Assembly (NCBI GenBank): GCA_963565915.1
Contig: OY751486.1
Location: forward strand, 434,001 to 498,000
Direction: 5' to 3'
Length of the DNA: 64,000 nt
From: Entoloma clypeatum
Lineage: Eukaryota; Basidiomycota; Agaricomycetes; Agaricales; Entolomataceae
This document shows, piece by piece, positions 23,424 through 32,664 of this stretch (positions within the stretch are counted from its first letter, which is position 1; each line of letters begins with the position of its first letter). The notes below the pieces were generated by a model. It saw only the letters and a program-made list of their open reading frames with translations. It did not search any database and was not told where the DNA came from. The position numbers and the translations under genes are program-made.

Positions 23424-23636
23424 TACTCACAAAACTGATTCAATGAGTTGCTGATTTAATTTAATCATATCTCCATGGATTCTGATCTAAATCATATGAT
23501 TCCTTTATATTCTGAAAGCCCTGAAGTAGGGCTTTCAATTATATACCAAAGGTTTAATTCAATTGGTATTCTTTGCAGAGTTATCTTGAAGGTATTCAAA
23601 AAGCAACAAACATTGAATCAGTTTTGTGAGGCACTG
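23424..23636 (-). repeat. Tc1 right TIR, ~213 bp
   Basis: Inner motif at about 23426-23445 and outer at 23611-23630, inverted relative to each other. Contains a perfect GAAAGCCCTACTTCAGGGCTTTC-type palindrome (about 23514-23540). Confidence 0.88.
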
Positions 23637-23638
23637 TA

Positions 23639-24082
23639 AATAACTATGCTGACAAATTAAAAAGGGAATGCTGCATGCCGACTCCCGATTGAGGGCCTAG
23701 TCCTAGCACCACATGTTGGGAGGCCAGGATATATTGAGGGTCTCAATATATCACCATCTGTAAGTAGCACTCACCATGTATCATGCCTGACCTGTAACCA
23801 CAGAATTCAATATATTCCACCTACTGACTAGGTTGAGAGGCGCGGACAGGGGCGTGTATGGACACATGGGTGGTGTTGTAGATGTCAGCTGTGATGGGAA
23901 TGTGGACAGGGACATTGAGGGTGCTCTACCTCAGCCCCATCCTCTCCTCATCGAATTCCCCTCCACCCCCTATCCTCCCATCCCCCCAGCAATACCTCCA
24001 CCTTCCTCAAGCACTTCGCCATGGTCCTGTACACACTTTTACTCACCCCTACCGGTTCCAGGCCCTCCGCCACCTCCTGCTC
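23639..24082. other. No gene recognised
   Basis: Contains GAGGGTCTCAATATATC and TCAATATATT words. The short ORFs at 23833-24178 are C-rich and carry no motif. Confidence 0.5.
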
Positions 24083-24229
24083 ACCGTTCATTATACCATC
24101 ACAGAGGTTCACCTTTGGTTGGATTCCGTAGTGGTAGAAGTTGAGAGTGGAAGTTGCGGAAGTTGGGTTAGGAGGTAGTGTGGTGGACAGAAGCCCAATA
24201 CCATTTGGGGGTTCAAGTGGAGGTTCTGA
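24083..24229 (+). repeat. Left arm of perfect 147-bp inverted repeat
   Basis: Base-for-base complementary to 24346-24492, with a 116-bp spacer. The spacer starts with a smaller stem (ACGAGTCCAAT at 24229 / ATTGGACTCGT at 24259). Sequence related to the arms recurs, diverged, at about 24500-24680. Confidence 0.95.
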
Positions 24230-24345
24230 CGAGTCCAATTAGGTGAAGAGGGCGGAATATTGGACTCGTGAACCTCCACTTGAACCCTGATGGTATGCAA
24301 CACAACCTCCGCTGTTAACTTCCACCGCTATGGAATCCAGGGTGT

Positions 24346-24492
24346 TCAGAACCTCCACTTGAACCCCCAAATGGTATTGGGCTTCTGTCCACCACACTAC
24401 CTCCTAACCCAACTTCCGCAACTTCCACTCTCAACTTCTACCACTACGGAATCCAACCAAAGGTGAACCTCTGTGATGGTATAATGAACGGT
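24346..24492 (-). repeat. Right arm of perfect 147-bp inverted repeat
   Basis: Exact reverse complement of 24083-24229; no mismatch found on base-by-base reading. Confidence 0.95.
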
Positions 24493-24926
24493 ATAAGGCT
24501 TCCGCCCTCCACTTCCGCCCGCACTACCTCCGACCCCAACTTCCGCAGCTTCCACTCTCAACTTCCACCCCTACGAAATCCAAGGTGAACCTCCACTTGA
24601 ACCCCGCAATGGTATGGGGCTTTGGATCTCCACTTCTGCTGAATCCAACTTCCGCAACTTACACTCTCAACTACCACTACCACTACCCAACTTCCACTCA
24701 CAGTGGTGCATCCATGATGGAAACCAACCTTCTCTCCACTCCCCACACATGTGTTCCTTTCTCTCTGTCACCCTTCAATATTATATAATAGATGGCAGAC
24801 TGGCCATTTAAAAGAGGGATCATGTCCCTCTGCCCATAGTACATTTGCCCCCCCCCCCCCCCCCATAGCTCCACACCTCCACCACCATTCTTTATGGGGA
24901 AAAGTGGAGTATAATCTGTCGTCCCT
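24493..24926. other. Diverged arm-like repeats, then a poly(C) tract
   Basis: ACTTCCGC/TTCCACTCTCAACTTC words of the inverted repeat continue to about 24690. A poly(C) run of about 17 bases at 24848-24864 precedes the truncated end of Gypsy-C copy b. No gene. Confidence 0.6.
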
Positions 24927-24930
24927 TGTT

Positions 24931-25353
24931 TCAGATCTCCTTTGCGTACTCAGAGTACATCTTGCCATCACTCACCACTTGTTCAGAGATTCTGCAGTTG
25001 ACGTTCTTTTCTAAGATATATTTCCCAGTTTCTTTGCCAAGATTTGACAGCTTCAAGAGCTCTTCAAATTTGTCCAAGAATTCGTCAATGGTGCGCTTCT
25101 CCTGTCTCAGGATTTTGAGTCTTGCTTTGGCAGTGACTGACTTGTTAGCAACAGAGAATTGTGTTGCAATATCATCTGAGAAGCCTAGCCAGGTGATGTT
25201 TTCGTTGTCGATGGCAAGAGCATCTAACCTGTTACTGGCCCAGTGCCGGCCGGACCCTTCCATCATGTGGGATAGCACCGCAAGAATCTTCTGATCGTCT
25301 GTTAGGCTCTTTTGAAACCTGATGTATAGTTTGGTGGATTTCCACAAGCTCTT
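24931..25353 (-). pseudogene. Gypsy-C Gag, capsid part
   Basis: The protein reads STKLYIRFQKSLTDDQK, HMMEGSGRHWASNRL, ARLKILRQEKRTIDEFLDKF and KETGKYILEKNVNCRISEQV. This is the helical retrotransposon Gag (capsid) pattern. It continues from EWWKGL at about 27090 on the far side of the inserted TIR element. It ends without a zinc knuckle at the truncation point. The N-terminal ~85 residues of the longer ORF (to 25614) come from the inserted element. Confidence 0.8.
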
Positions 25354-25355
25354 TA

Positions 25356-27085
25356 CACTCCCACACAGTTTTCTATTGGAGTCCGTTGGACTCCTATCTG
25401 GTGGACTCTGTGGAGTATGATGGACTGAGGGTCCAGCACTGACCCACAGTTTCCACTTTTTCCCAGTGGAGTCCATCGGACTCCGACAGACTCCATCACA
25501 CTCCATCGGAGTGTGTAGGAATGCATAAAAAATCAAATGACATATACAAGGATTGAACTGAAGACCTACTGAATCCAATGCAGGAACGACAGAAACTACT
25601 GGACCATGGGGCAATTGAGAGTGGAGGTGGGCTCACCCTATATACTCCCTGCCACATCACGACCACATCACTGACAAATCAGGTGAGTTTCAATTTGATT
25701 TTCTCTTTCAACCACCACTCACCACTCTCACTGTCGAACATCACAACCATGGCGACCACAGGTAAGCCCTCCCCCCATTGTCATCCTCACCCACTCATTG
25801 ACCCCAGCTGCCCCTCGCCATGTCATGCATCACCCAACTAGCACTGAAGACTGCCACACCGCCTCTCGACCTCTCCCCTTGCCATGCCACGTCACCACCG
25901 ACACGCCTCTAGCACCGAAGGCTGCCACACCGCCTCCTGACTGCGCCCAGCTGCCCTCACCATGCCACATCACCAAAAAGCAAAGAGCGAGGCCCGCCCC
26001 CAGGCCTGCCCCCCACACGCAGCCCCCTCCCGACCTCATCCCAGCTCCCCTCGCCATTCCACGCCACCGAACCACCACACAACGCCCCAACCACCCTCCC
26101 CACCGTGGCCAGTCACAAAACATGACCAGCAATGTGCCCCAGACATGTCGGCCGCATGCCTGACCCTCTGTGCCACGTCACGACCTGGGTAAGCACCTCT
26201 CCACCCCCACATGTGCCTGCCTGACATCTAGCGTGTCACCAGCCCCCCGTACCCGCCTCTCACCACCCAACACTGCCCAGCCACATTCCACCACCACCCA
26301 CCCGCCACTGCCGTCTTCCCACCTCCCCGCCTACGTGCACAACCCCCCAGACCCCACCCACCCCTCCCCCTCACCCTAGGTATGCCCCTCGACTCCTCCA
26401 AATGCCACCCAACCCTCCCTGCCATCACACGTCAGAGAAGGCAACCAGCGACATCCCCCAGACATGTCGGCCATGCGCCTGACCCCTGACAGCTGCCCTG
26501 TCACCATGGGCAGCGCCCATACCATGCCCTGCATGCCCCAGCCACCGTCCAGTCACCTCTCACCACGTGCCACCTCAGAATGCGACCAGGCGCCTGCCCT
26601 GACACCTGCCGTGTCACCATGAGCGGGCAGTGCCCGCTGCAGACCCACACACCCTTGGTACCACCACCGCTGGCCGTGTCCCCTCCCTTCCCCTATTAAT
26701 TATATTTTTGTATTTTGTCTATCCCATCCCCTTCACCTTATGCGGGGGTAATAAAATTTATTTTATATTTTCTCATTGTCCCCCCCCTGCCAAACTTGCC
26801 CCCTTTTGCCTTGACAAGTGGGGGGGTTATCTTTTTGTTTAGTTTGTATTATAAAATTAAATTGCATACAATTAGTGAAATACAACTGAAGCACTGCCAT
26901 CAGACCTTATTCCATGAGCATCCGAGTCTGATCGAGTCCGATCGAGTCTCATAAGACTCAATCAAAGGTTACAATGGAGTTTGAACAGATTCCGTCGGAT
27001 TAGATCAGATTCCACTCAAAAAATGAAACTTTTGTAAGGAGTCCGTCAGACTCCGACGGACTCCATCGGAGACTATGGGGGAGTG
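25356..27085. mobile_element. Non-autonomous TIR element, 1,730 bp, TA target
   Basis: Inserted in Gypsy-C Gag. Ends are CACTCCCACACAG and, inverted, CACTCCCCCATAG, imperfect over ~40 bp and flanked by TA on both sides (25354-25355, 27086-27087). Each end carries a cluster of GGAGTCC/GGACTCC subterminal repeats. No transposase is present. The middle is C-rich and low complexity, with a TATATA box (25639) and an ATGGCGACCACAG followed by a GTAAGC donor (25749-25768) hinting at an eroded spliced gene. The superfamily is uncertain; a TA duplication suggests Tc1/mariner-type, but hidden longer duplications cannot be ruled out. Confidence 0.75.
25546..25615 (-). other. tRNA-like sequence with A and B box
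   Basis: Read on the minus strand, TGGTCCAGTAG (25596-25606) fits the pol III A box TRGYNNARNNG, and GTTCAATCC (about 25550-25558) fits the B box. CCTGC/GTAGG can pair as an anticodon stem, but the loop is 10 nt, so this is not a functional tRNA. It resembles a tRNA-Gln-like or SINE head. Confidence 0.5.
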
Positions 27086-27087
27086 TA

Positions 27088-27530
27088 AAGTAGACCTTTC
27101 CACCACTCGTCAAAGGTGTGTCTGTCCTTGAACATCCCAGGATCTTTGATGATCTTGGACGTATCCATTGTTTGTACTGCCAGAGCTTCTGCCATGTCTA
27201 GAGTCTGCAGAGGAGGCGAGGGGTTGGGTTGTTGGGATGAAGATGGGGTTTGGATACAGGTAGGGATTGAAAATGAGTCCCTGTTCTAGGCGTCTGTTCA
27301 GTATCTGACTGCGCAGAGTCAAAAGTAAATTTGTCAGGAGACTTGTCGGCGGAATCAGTGGCAAAACGTTCAGGGTATTTCCTCTGTAGATCTCTAAGAA
27401 ATCTCTGTTCCTGTGCGTCTGTTGGTTGCGAGAAGGGGTCAAGTCTCTTGTTTTGTGCCCAACGGTTGTACTCGGTCTGTTGCTTGCCGGTAGTGAAGTG
27501 GGCATAGATCTGCTGCTTTGAGTAAGACAT
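27088..27530 (-). pseudogene. Gypsy-C Gag, N-terminal part
   Basis: The ORF from 27530 (MSYSKQQIYAHFTTGKQQ, then DAQEQRFLRDLQRKYPERF) stops at 27198. The frame holding KIIKDPGMFKDRHTFDEWWKGL carries on to 27088, so at least one frameshift separates them. Capsid sequence resumes at 25353 after the inserted TIR element. Glutamine- and aspartate-rich, as in many Gag N-termini. Confidence 0.65.
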
Positions 27531-27706
27531 GATGATGTGGCTCTGGGACGTCTCGATGTGAGCATCCTAATCAATCTTCTGATAACGGTTGTCTGGACAC
27601 TGATAAACTCTCTGATCTCTGTGATCCGACCTGTCTGAGGTCCTTCTTGAACGTAAAAGCTTTTGAGTTCGTTCTGTCAGGCGTTGTAATGTGCAATCTG
27701 GTGTTG

Positions 27707-27883
27707 TCAAGCAAGATGGATGCTCTCTGCTATCTCGCCATGAGGGCGATGCTCAGCGTTGTCTAGTTCTTCATGAAGCACCTGCTGTAGGATGCGATGG
27801 ATCTCTGATTCAATGTACTGCTGGATGAGTGTAAAATCAATACTGTCTTGAGGACTTAGCTCCTCCTGTCGGGCTTCTGGCAT
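27707..27883 (-). CDS. Small leader ORF or Gag start of Gypsy-C, 58 codons
   Basis: ATG at 27883, about 100 bp after the primer site; a helical, acidic peptide (MPEARQEELSPQDSIDFTLI and then QQYIESEIHRILQQVLHEEL) with stop at 27707. It is either the true Gag N-terminus, separated from the next ORF by mutation, or an upstream ORF. It is the first coding-quality ORF downstream of the LTR. Confidence 0.4.
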   Translation of the reverse strand: MPEARQEELSPQDSIDFTLIQQYIESEIHRILQQVLHEELDNAEHRPHGEIAESIHLA

Positions 27884-27973
27884 GATGAATGGGTTACTGG
27901 TGAAGTCTTCAAAGAACCGCGATGTCTTGACTCGTCTGGTAGTTGCTCTCTTCGCTCTGGGCGAACCTAACGG

Positions 27974-27983
27974 GATTTAGCAA
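27974..27983 (-). promoter_or_regulatory. Gypsy-C self-priming primer-binding site
   Basis: Two bases inside the 5' LTR, the sense strand reads TTGCTAAATC. This is exactly complementary to GATTTAGCAA within the LTR (28059-28068 complement), which lies ~32 bp after the TATA box, where the RNA should start. That is the Tf1/sushi self-priming arrangement. Confidence 0.7.
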
Positions 27984-27985
27984 CT

Positions 27986-28356
27986 TGTTATGCTTAACAA
28001 ACCGTTCCAAGGTTCGGGCAGAGTATGCAGGAAAGTGGAAAGGCGAAGAGCAATGTGATTGCTAAATCTAAGGAATCTACTACAGTACAAGAGGTTTATA
28101 TAGATACTGACTATAGGCGATAGCGGATGAGTCAGTACTGTGGAAGGCAGTGCGCCTGAGTAATGCAACTGCAGAAGGCTATGTATTGTGAGTCATACAT
28201 ACTGCAGAGCTGAGTAAGGCTACTGTGGAATAAGTCAGATTGGTAGCTAAGGGAATGGAAATAGATACTGCGACATAATGTATTCATAAGAGGGTGCCGT
28301 GTCAGGCCAATAAGTAAAAGTGATGATGTTGTCTGCATACCATAGAGTCTGTAACA
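27986..28356 (-). repeat. Gypsy-C 5' LTR (copy b), 371 bp
   Basis: Inverted, closely similar copy of 20454-20824 with the same TGTTA...TAACA ends and length. Confidence 0.93.
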
Positions 28357-28414
28357 ATATTCAGTGGAGAACTATCTGGATGGCCATCTTTAAGATTTTG
28401 CAGATACTCTTGAC

Positions 28415-28714
28415 AGGCAACTGGAGCTCAATCAAGAGAGGTCCAACCATGAGCAGGAACACCTGCTCGGTCTTGACCAGAAGATCCATGCAATCGCTGG
28501 GGGGCTGAATGCAGTCATCACATGAGCTGGGGCCCAGATGGCAGCACAGGAGGTGGATTCAGCACAGCGGGTGGAACAGCTGGAGGCAAACATCGAGAAG
28601 CTCACAACAAACTTGATAACTGTTTGTGAGTTCTTGGGTATACTGACAGAAGGCATTGACAACCCTCCGGGATGGCCCCCACTTGACGAACCGCCTTGTG
28701 TGCAGGTTAAATAG
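28415..28714 (+). pseudogene. Coiled-coil ORF remnant with internal TGA
   Basis: The frame reads RQLELNQERSNHEQEHLLGL, then after one TGA (28523) VEQLEANIEKLTTNLITVCE to PPCVQVK-stop. Heptad spacing of L/I suggests a coiled coil. The protein family is unknown. It lies directly after the Gypsy-C LTR and before the proline-rich ORFs and KDZ remnant, so it may belong to that element. Confidence 0.35.
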
Positions 28715-28726
28715 CTTGGCCCTCGT

Positions 28727-29343
28727 ATGGCTCCTCCTCACACCATCCCAACAGTAGGTGAATGGGCTTTGCCACCTGGTGTTTCCTCCCCTGCATTGCA
28801 GCCTTTCTCATCTGCATTGCTGGCTGGTGGATTCTCCTTTGCATTGCCGCCTAACCCACTGCTGGCTATGCAGTTGCCGCCCTCAAGAGTCAACCATTCC
28901 TCCTGCCGTTAAGCTTGTGCCTGCAACACCTTCCAATTCCCAGGACACTGTGGTGACACATCAAACACTCTTAAACCCAGCATCTGCCCCACCTGCATTG
29001 TCACCATCCATGTCCCCAGCCCTGTGATGCCTCCTCTGTCACCTTGGTCTTGTCCCCAGACACGGTCACAATCCCGGTCCATGACCCCTGCCACAGGTGG
29101 TCTGCTTCAACCCCCACCCGCAGCCCATCATGTTTGATATCTGGTAGTTCTGACATGGATGTGGACTCTGATTCACCGCCATGGTCCTGTCCCCAGACAC
29201 GGTCACACTCTCGGTCTGTGACCCCAGCTGGTCTGCTTCGACCCCCCACCCGCAGCCCATCAAATTCATCACAAAGGAGGGGTCGGAAGTGCAAGACAGT
29301 AGACAAGGTGGTGCCAACACCAGGTAGGAAGCCTCGCAAGTAG
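28727..29343 (+). pseudogene. Proline/serine-rich ORF remnants with an internal ~95-bp duplication
   Basis: A first frame (28727-28912) has ALP-rich low complexity like the ORF at 14872. A second (29044-29343) ends SNSSQRRGRKCKTVDKVVPT-PGRKPRK, a basic tail. The segments 29045-29135 and 29180-29262 are diverged tandem copies (CCCAGACACGGTCACA, CACCCGCAGCCCATCA). No known domain; probably one decayed gene. Confidence 0.35.
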
Positions 29344-29479
29344 ATAGATCCATGTATGCCACACATAATTATCTTGTTTTATTTTCGCCATCTTTTATTT
29401 AGATATAATTATTTCTGATGTGTCATTTTTTATTTTATTTTAAATATTACTATGTTGCGCATCTCATCCAAATCAGGAC

Positions 29480-29806
29480 ACTGAGGTTAGGTGGCAATGC
29501 AAAGCAGAGTCACCCACTGACACCCAGCAATATGGTGCCAGCAATAGAGTTAGGTGCCAACACAGTGACACCTGGCATTGCACTCGCCCGGCATTAGAGT
29601 TAGACGGCAACGCAAAGCAGAGTCCCCCACAATCTGGCAATATGATGAGGCGGCAACACAGAGAGGTCAGAAACAAAGACAGGTGGCAACAAGAGCCACT
29701 ACCTGGCAATATGGTCAGGTGGCAACACAAAGAGGTTGGGAGGTGGCAACAGCTGATTTAGCAGAGTCACCCACAGACACCCGGAAATATTGTCAGGCAG
29801 CAACAA
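29480..29806 (+). repeat. Interspersed GGTGGCAAC / GGCAATATG repeats
   Basis: The words GGTGGCAAC(A), CTGGCAATATG, CACCCACNGACACCC and TTAGGTGGCAA recur about every 30-50 bp. No ORF is conserved across them. Confidence 0.6.
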
Positions 29807-29811
29807 TTTTA

Positions 29812-30085
29812 TTGCATACAACTGGGAGTATATGATTTGTTGGCCTGGACAAATTCCTTATGGGCCTCATTTGCCATTATCTGCCACATTGCCGCCTTGC
29901 AGGCGGCATATGCAGCCAGACCTGGACGTTCCATTCTGTTTCGCCGTTCCTTCCACATCTGCATGTTGTGATTGAAATACTGCACAGTCCATTGCATCTC
30001 GTATCCAACCAGAATTACTTCTACCTCCCAGTGGAGCTTCTGAGCCTGGGCACGCAGCCAATGAACATGGCAGACTAAAGAAGAT
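29812..30085 (-). pseudogene. KDZ-type transposase C-terminal remnant
   Basis: One minus frame reads HWLRAQAQKLHWEVEVILVG, then YEMQWTVQYF, KERRNRMERPGLAAYAACKA and HKEFVQANKSYTPSCMQ-stop. This pattern is found at the end of KDZ (Kyakuja-Dileera-Zisupton, CxC-domain) transposases of Agaricomycetes. The catalytic part is absent. Assignment rests on remembered family character, not on a search. Confidence 0.5.
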
Positions 30086-30174
30086 ATTCAGTGGAGAACA
30101 ACAACAATACAACATGAGCTACAAACACTCTTTTAGAGCCTCTGGTGATGTTTCATCACTATGTAACCCAGTTT

Positions 30175-30843
30175 GCCATATCCATGACAGCCGCAAGGTT
30201 GATGAACCAGGGGTATCTGGATCCAAGAGCGCCGTGCTGCACTTTACATCACATTTCAACAACACACGGAACCTAGACAAGATATCTGAAGGGGCATTGA
30301 GCCAGACTAATGCCACCTGGCAATGCTTGTACATGTGACAATAAAATGAAATCTGCCTGTTAAGCCTGATTAATGTTGATCAAGCCTTGCTGCAAGTACT
30401 CTTGCACATGACTCCCCATATGACATGTGAATATTGAAAGTGGGTAGTAGGATGTTTACTGTAGCTGTTCTTACATGTTACTGGGTATTGTTTGGTTTAC
30501 TTGTTGTATATCCTTTGGGATAGTGGTCTTCACCTTCAAAGTTCTTCAGACTTTGATGTGGGAGCGATCCACTATCTTGGTTCATTCACCATCACCCGGA
30601 CCAGTGGTCCGTGATGGGGATTTCCCATAGCCTTACCTTGACAGGGTCCTTTGATGGGTGCTGTCTTGGTGAGCGCTATTGTGGTGTTTTCCTTCATGTT
30701 CTGTTGGGTGTGTGACAAAATGGACAATAGGCAGAGTCAGCTGCCCCAGAGAACAATTGTTCTATTGTTCTCTGGCATGACTCAATTGATTGCCCTATTC
30801 GGACCTGATGAGGCCTATAAAGGCTGAAATAGGATCTTGGACT
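30175..30843. repeat. 669-bp direct repeat, left copy
   Basis: Aligned at a constant offset of 4,070 bp with 34245-34913; only one difference was noticed (30453 A / 34523 G). Contains the palindrome AGAACAATTGTTCT and a TATAAAGG box. The left edge continues leftward into unique DNA; the right edge joins Gypsy-A RT. Confidence 0.92.
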
Positions 30844-32664
30844 CATCTCTACGTGTCCTTGTTCAATAATAAGGCCTAAGTATTCAATGCGCGTTTGCTC
30901 AAACTCGCATTTCTCTGGTTTTAGATAGAGTTTGTGTTCGCGAAGTCGTTCCAGTACAATCCGTGTGACCCTCCGATGTTCCGCAAGGGTCTCCGTGAAG
31001 ATGAGTATATCGTCAAGGTAAACACAAACTACACCTTCAGTGATAAGGTCCTGAAAGATCTCGTTCATCATAGTCTGGAATGTGGATGGACTATTAGTGA
31101 GGCCGAAGAACATCACCAATGGTTCATAGAGTCCGCGATTAGTCCGAAAAGCGGCCTTCCACTCGTCTCCGGGTTTTATCTGTACATTGTTGTAACCCCA
31201 GCGGATGTCGAGTTTGGTGAAGTATTGAGCGCGTTGAAGTTTATTCATCAGTTCGGATATGAGCGGAAGCGGATACTTGTTTTTGATAGTTTTGGAATTG
31301 AGTGACCGGTAGTCTTGTACAAGACGAAGGGAGCCATCCTTTTTCTTGATATAGAACACCGGAGATGCCATCGGAGACTTGGAAGGGCGGATCCGACCAG
31401 TTGCAAGGTTTTCCTCCAAAAACACGTCGAGTTCTTTCTGTTCGTTTGGGGCGAGCGGATATACCTTACAACCCGCCGGAGAGGCGTCCGGAACAAGTTC
31501 AATGGCGTGGTCCCACGTCCGCTCTTCCGGTAAGGTGTCGAAAGAGGTCTTTGAGAATATGTCTTCGAAATCAAACAAGTGGTCTGGTATGGAGTCGCGG
31601 AAAGATTTGGGTTTCTGGTTACTGAGGAAGGCCTCCGATAGACGTTGCGAGATATTGGATGAAGCGCGGATGAACTCCGCCTCCGCAGGTACTGTTCCGA
31701 CAAAAAGGCGGTCTCCCTCCTCAAACTCATCCTCTTCCTCATCGTCTTCCGCTAACTCCTCCGTTTCTTCTCCTTCTGTGACATCCTCCACCCATGGGCC
31801 GCGTGGAGCCTCCTCCTCTAGACCGGACGTCGGAGTGGAACCCATCCGACAGGCTCGGATGCGGACTTGTTTGAACTTCCGCTCCTTCCGCTCTTGGGCT
31901 GCCTCCTGTTGGCATGTCCGACATCGTGCAGGACACCGGCTCATCTTCACTTCCCCTGAAGTCCAATCTACCTCGGGGTTGTGTTCTTTGAGCCAAGTGA
32001 AGCCTAACACGATTTCTTGTTTTCCCAAACTTGTGACTGCAAGCTGGGTCCGTTCCGAGTGATCCCGATAGCGGAGCACTACGTCCAACACCTCCGTTAT
32101 TGCTCCGGCCTCATTCGGAGTTCCGTCGATGTTGTATACCGGAATTGCGCGTTGTAGTTTTTGAGTAGAGAGTCGGTGTTTCTCGACCAGAGTACGTTCA
32201 ATAAACGATCCTGTTGCCCCACTGTCGAGTAAGGCCTTTTGTGATAGTATGTCTTTAGTGTCGGTAGTTTCGAGAACTATGTCTAGTTCGAGGGAATTGT
32301 CGGAGCAAGCGGCTGCGGCGAGAACATATTGTTTTGGAAGCCGCCGCTCCCACTTAGAGAAGCGGATGCGGATAGGGTTTGCGGAGTTGGGTGCGACTAT
32401 AGGATCGTTTGCAGGCTTAGAGATGGAGGGTATAGGATCATATTGTTCCATAAATAAGGCAGCATAACGATTTTTAGTAGACAACGAGGGCGCACTGTTC
32501 ACTCGTTGTGAGGAGGAAAATCCTCCTGTCCTCCCTCCGACTCCGCAGACTCCGTGGGCGGAACGGAGTTGCCTTCCGCCGCGTCCTTGACCACGAGTTG
32601 TTCCATGATCAACTCGTCTTGTTCCTCCATCGTCATGAATCGGACGTCGAAGCGAAGGGGGCAT
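30844..32664 (-). pseudogene. Gypsy-A Pol: protease and RT, truncated
   Basis: Overlaps the end of Gag by ~165 bp in the -1 frame, the usual Gag-Pol arrangement; no canonical slippery heptamer stands out. Protease LLDSGATGSF, acidic linker (TEGEETEELAEDDEEEDEFE), RT with FFGLTNSPSTF and YLDD (about 31015), ending at RIEYLGLIIEQGHVEM. After 30844 the ORF runs into unrelated repeat sequence (to 30694). Nearly identical to copy a at 2648-4310, so both derive from one recent source. Confidence 0.88.

Larger units (their letters stand above)
22018..23636 (-). mobile_element. Complete Tc1/mariner transposon, 1,619 bp
   Basis: Ends CAGTGCCTCACAAAACTGAT, flanked on both sides by the dinucleotide TA (22016-22017, 23637-23638). 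Terminal inverted repeats are ~213 bp, and each holds an outer and an inverted inner copy of CTCACAAAACTGATTCAATG. One intact transposase ORF lies inside. Nothing visible prevents activity. Confidence 0.95.
24927..28356 (-). mobile_element. Gypsy-C copy b, 5' part (LTR, leader, Gag), interrupted
   Basis: Minus-strand element. 5' LTR 28356-27986, primer site 27983-27974, leader with a small ORF, and Gag. The 1,730-bp TIR element (25356-27085) splits Gag, and everything beyond Gag is lost at about 24927. Its LTR matches the one ending Gypsy-C copy a, so the two copies together describe most of the family. Confidence 0.85.

Noticed and set aside
24848..24864. Poly(C) tract as a functional signal
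   Set aside because: Isolated homopolymer at a truncation border; more likely slippage or assembly noise.
25546..25615. Functional tRNA gene
   Set aside because: The anticodon loop would be 10 nt and the acceptor stem does not close.
32499..32664. Canonical -1 slippery heptamer in the Gypsy-A Gag-Pol overlap
   Set aside because: Frames do overlap in -1, but no X-XXY-YYZ site is evident; GATTTTCC is only a weak candidate.
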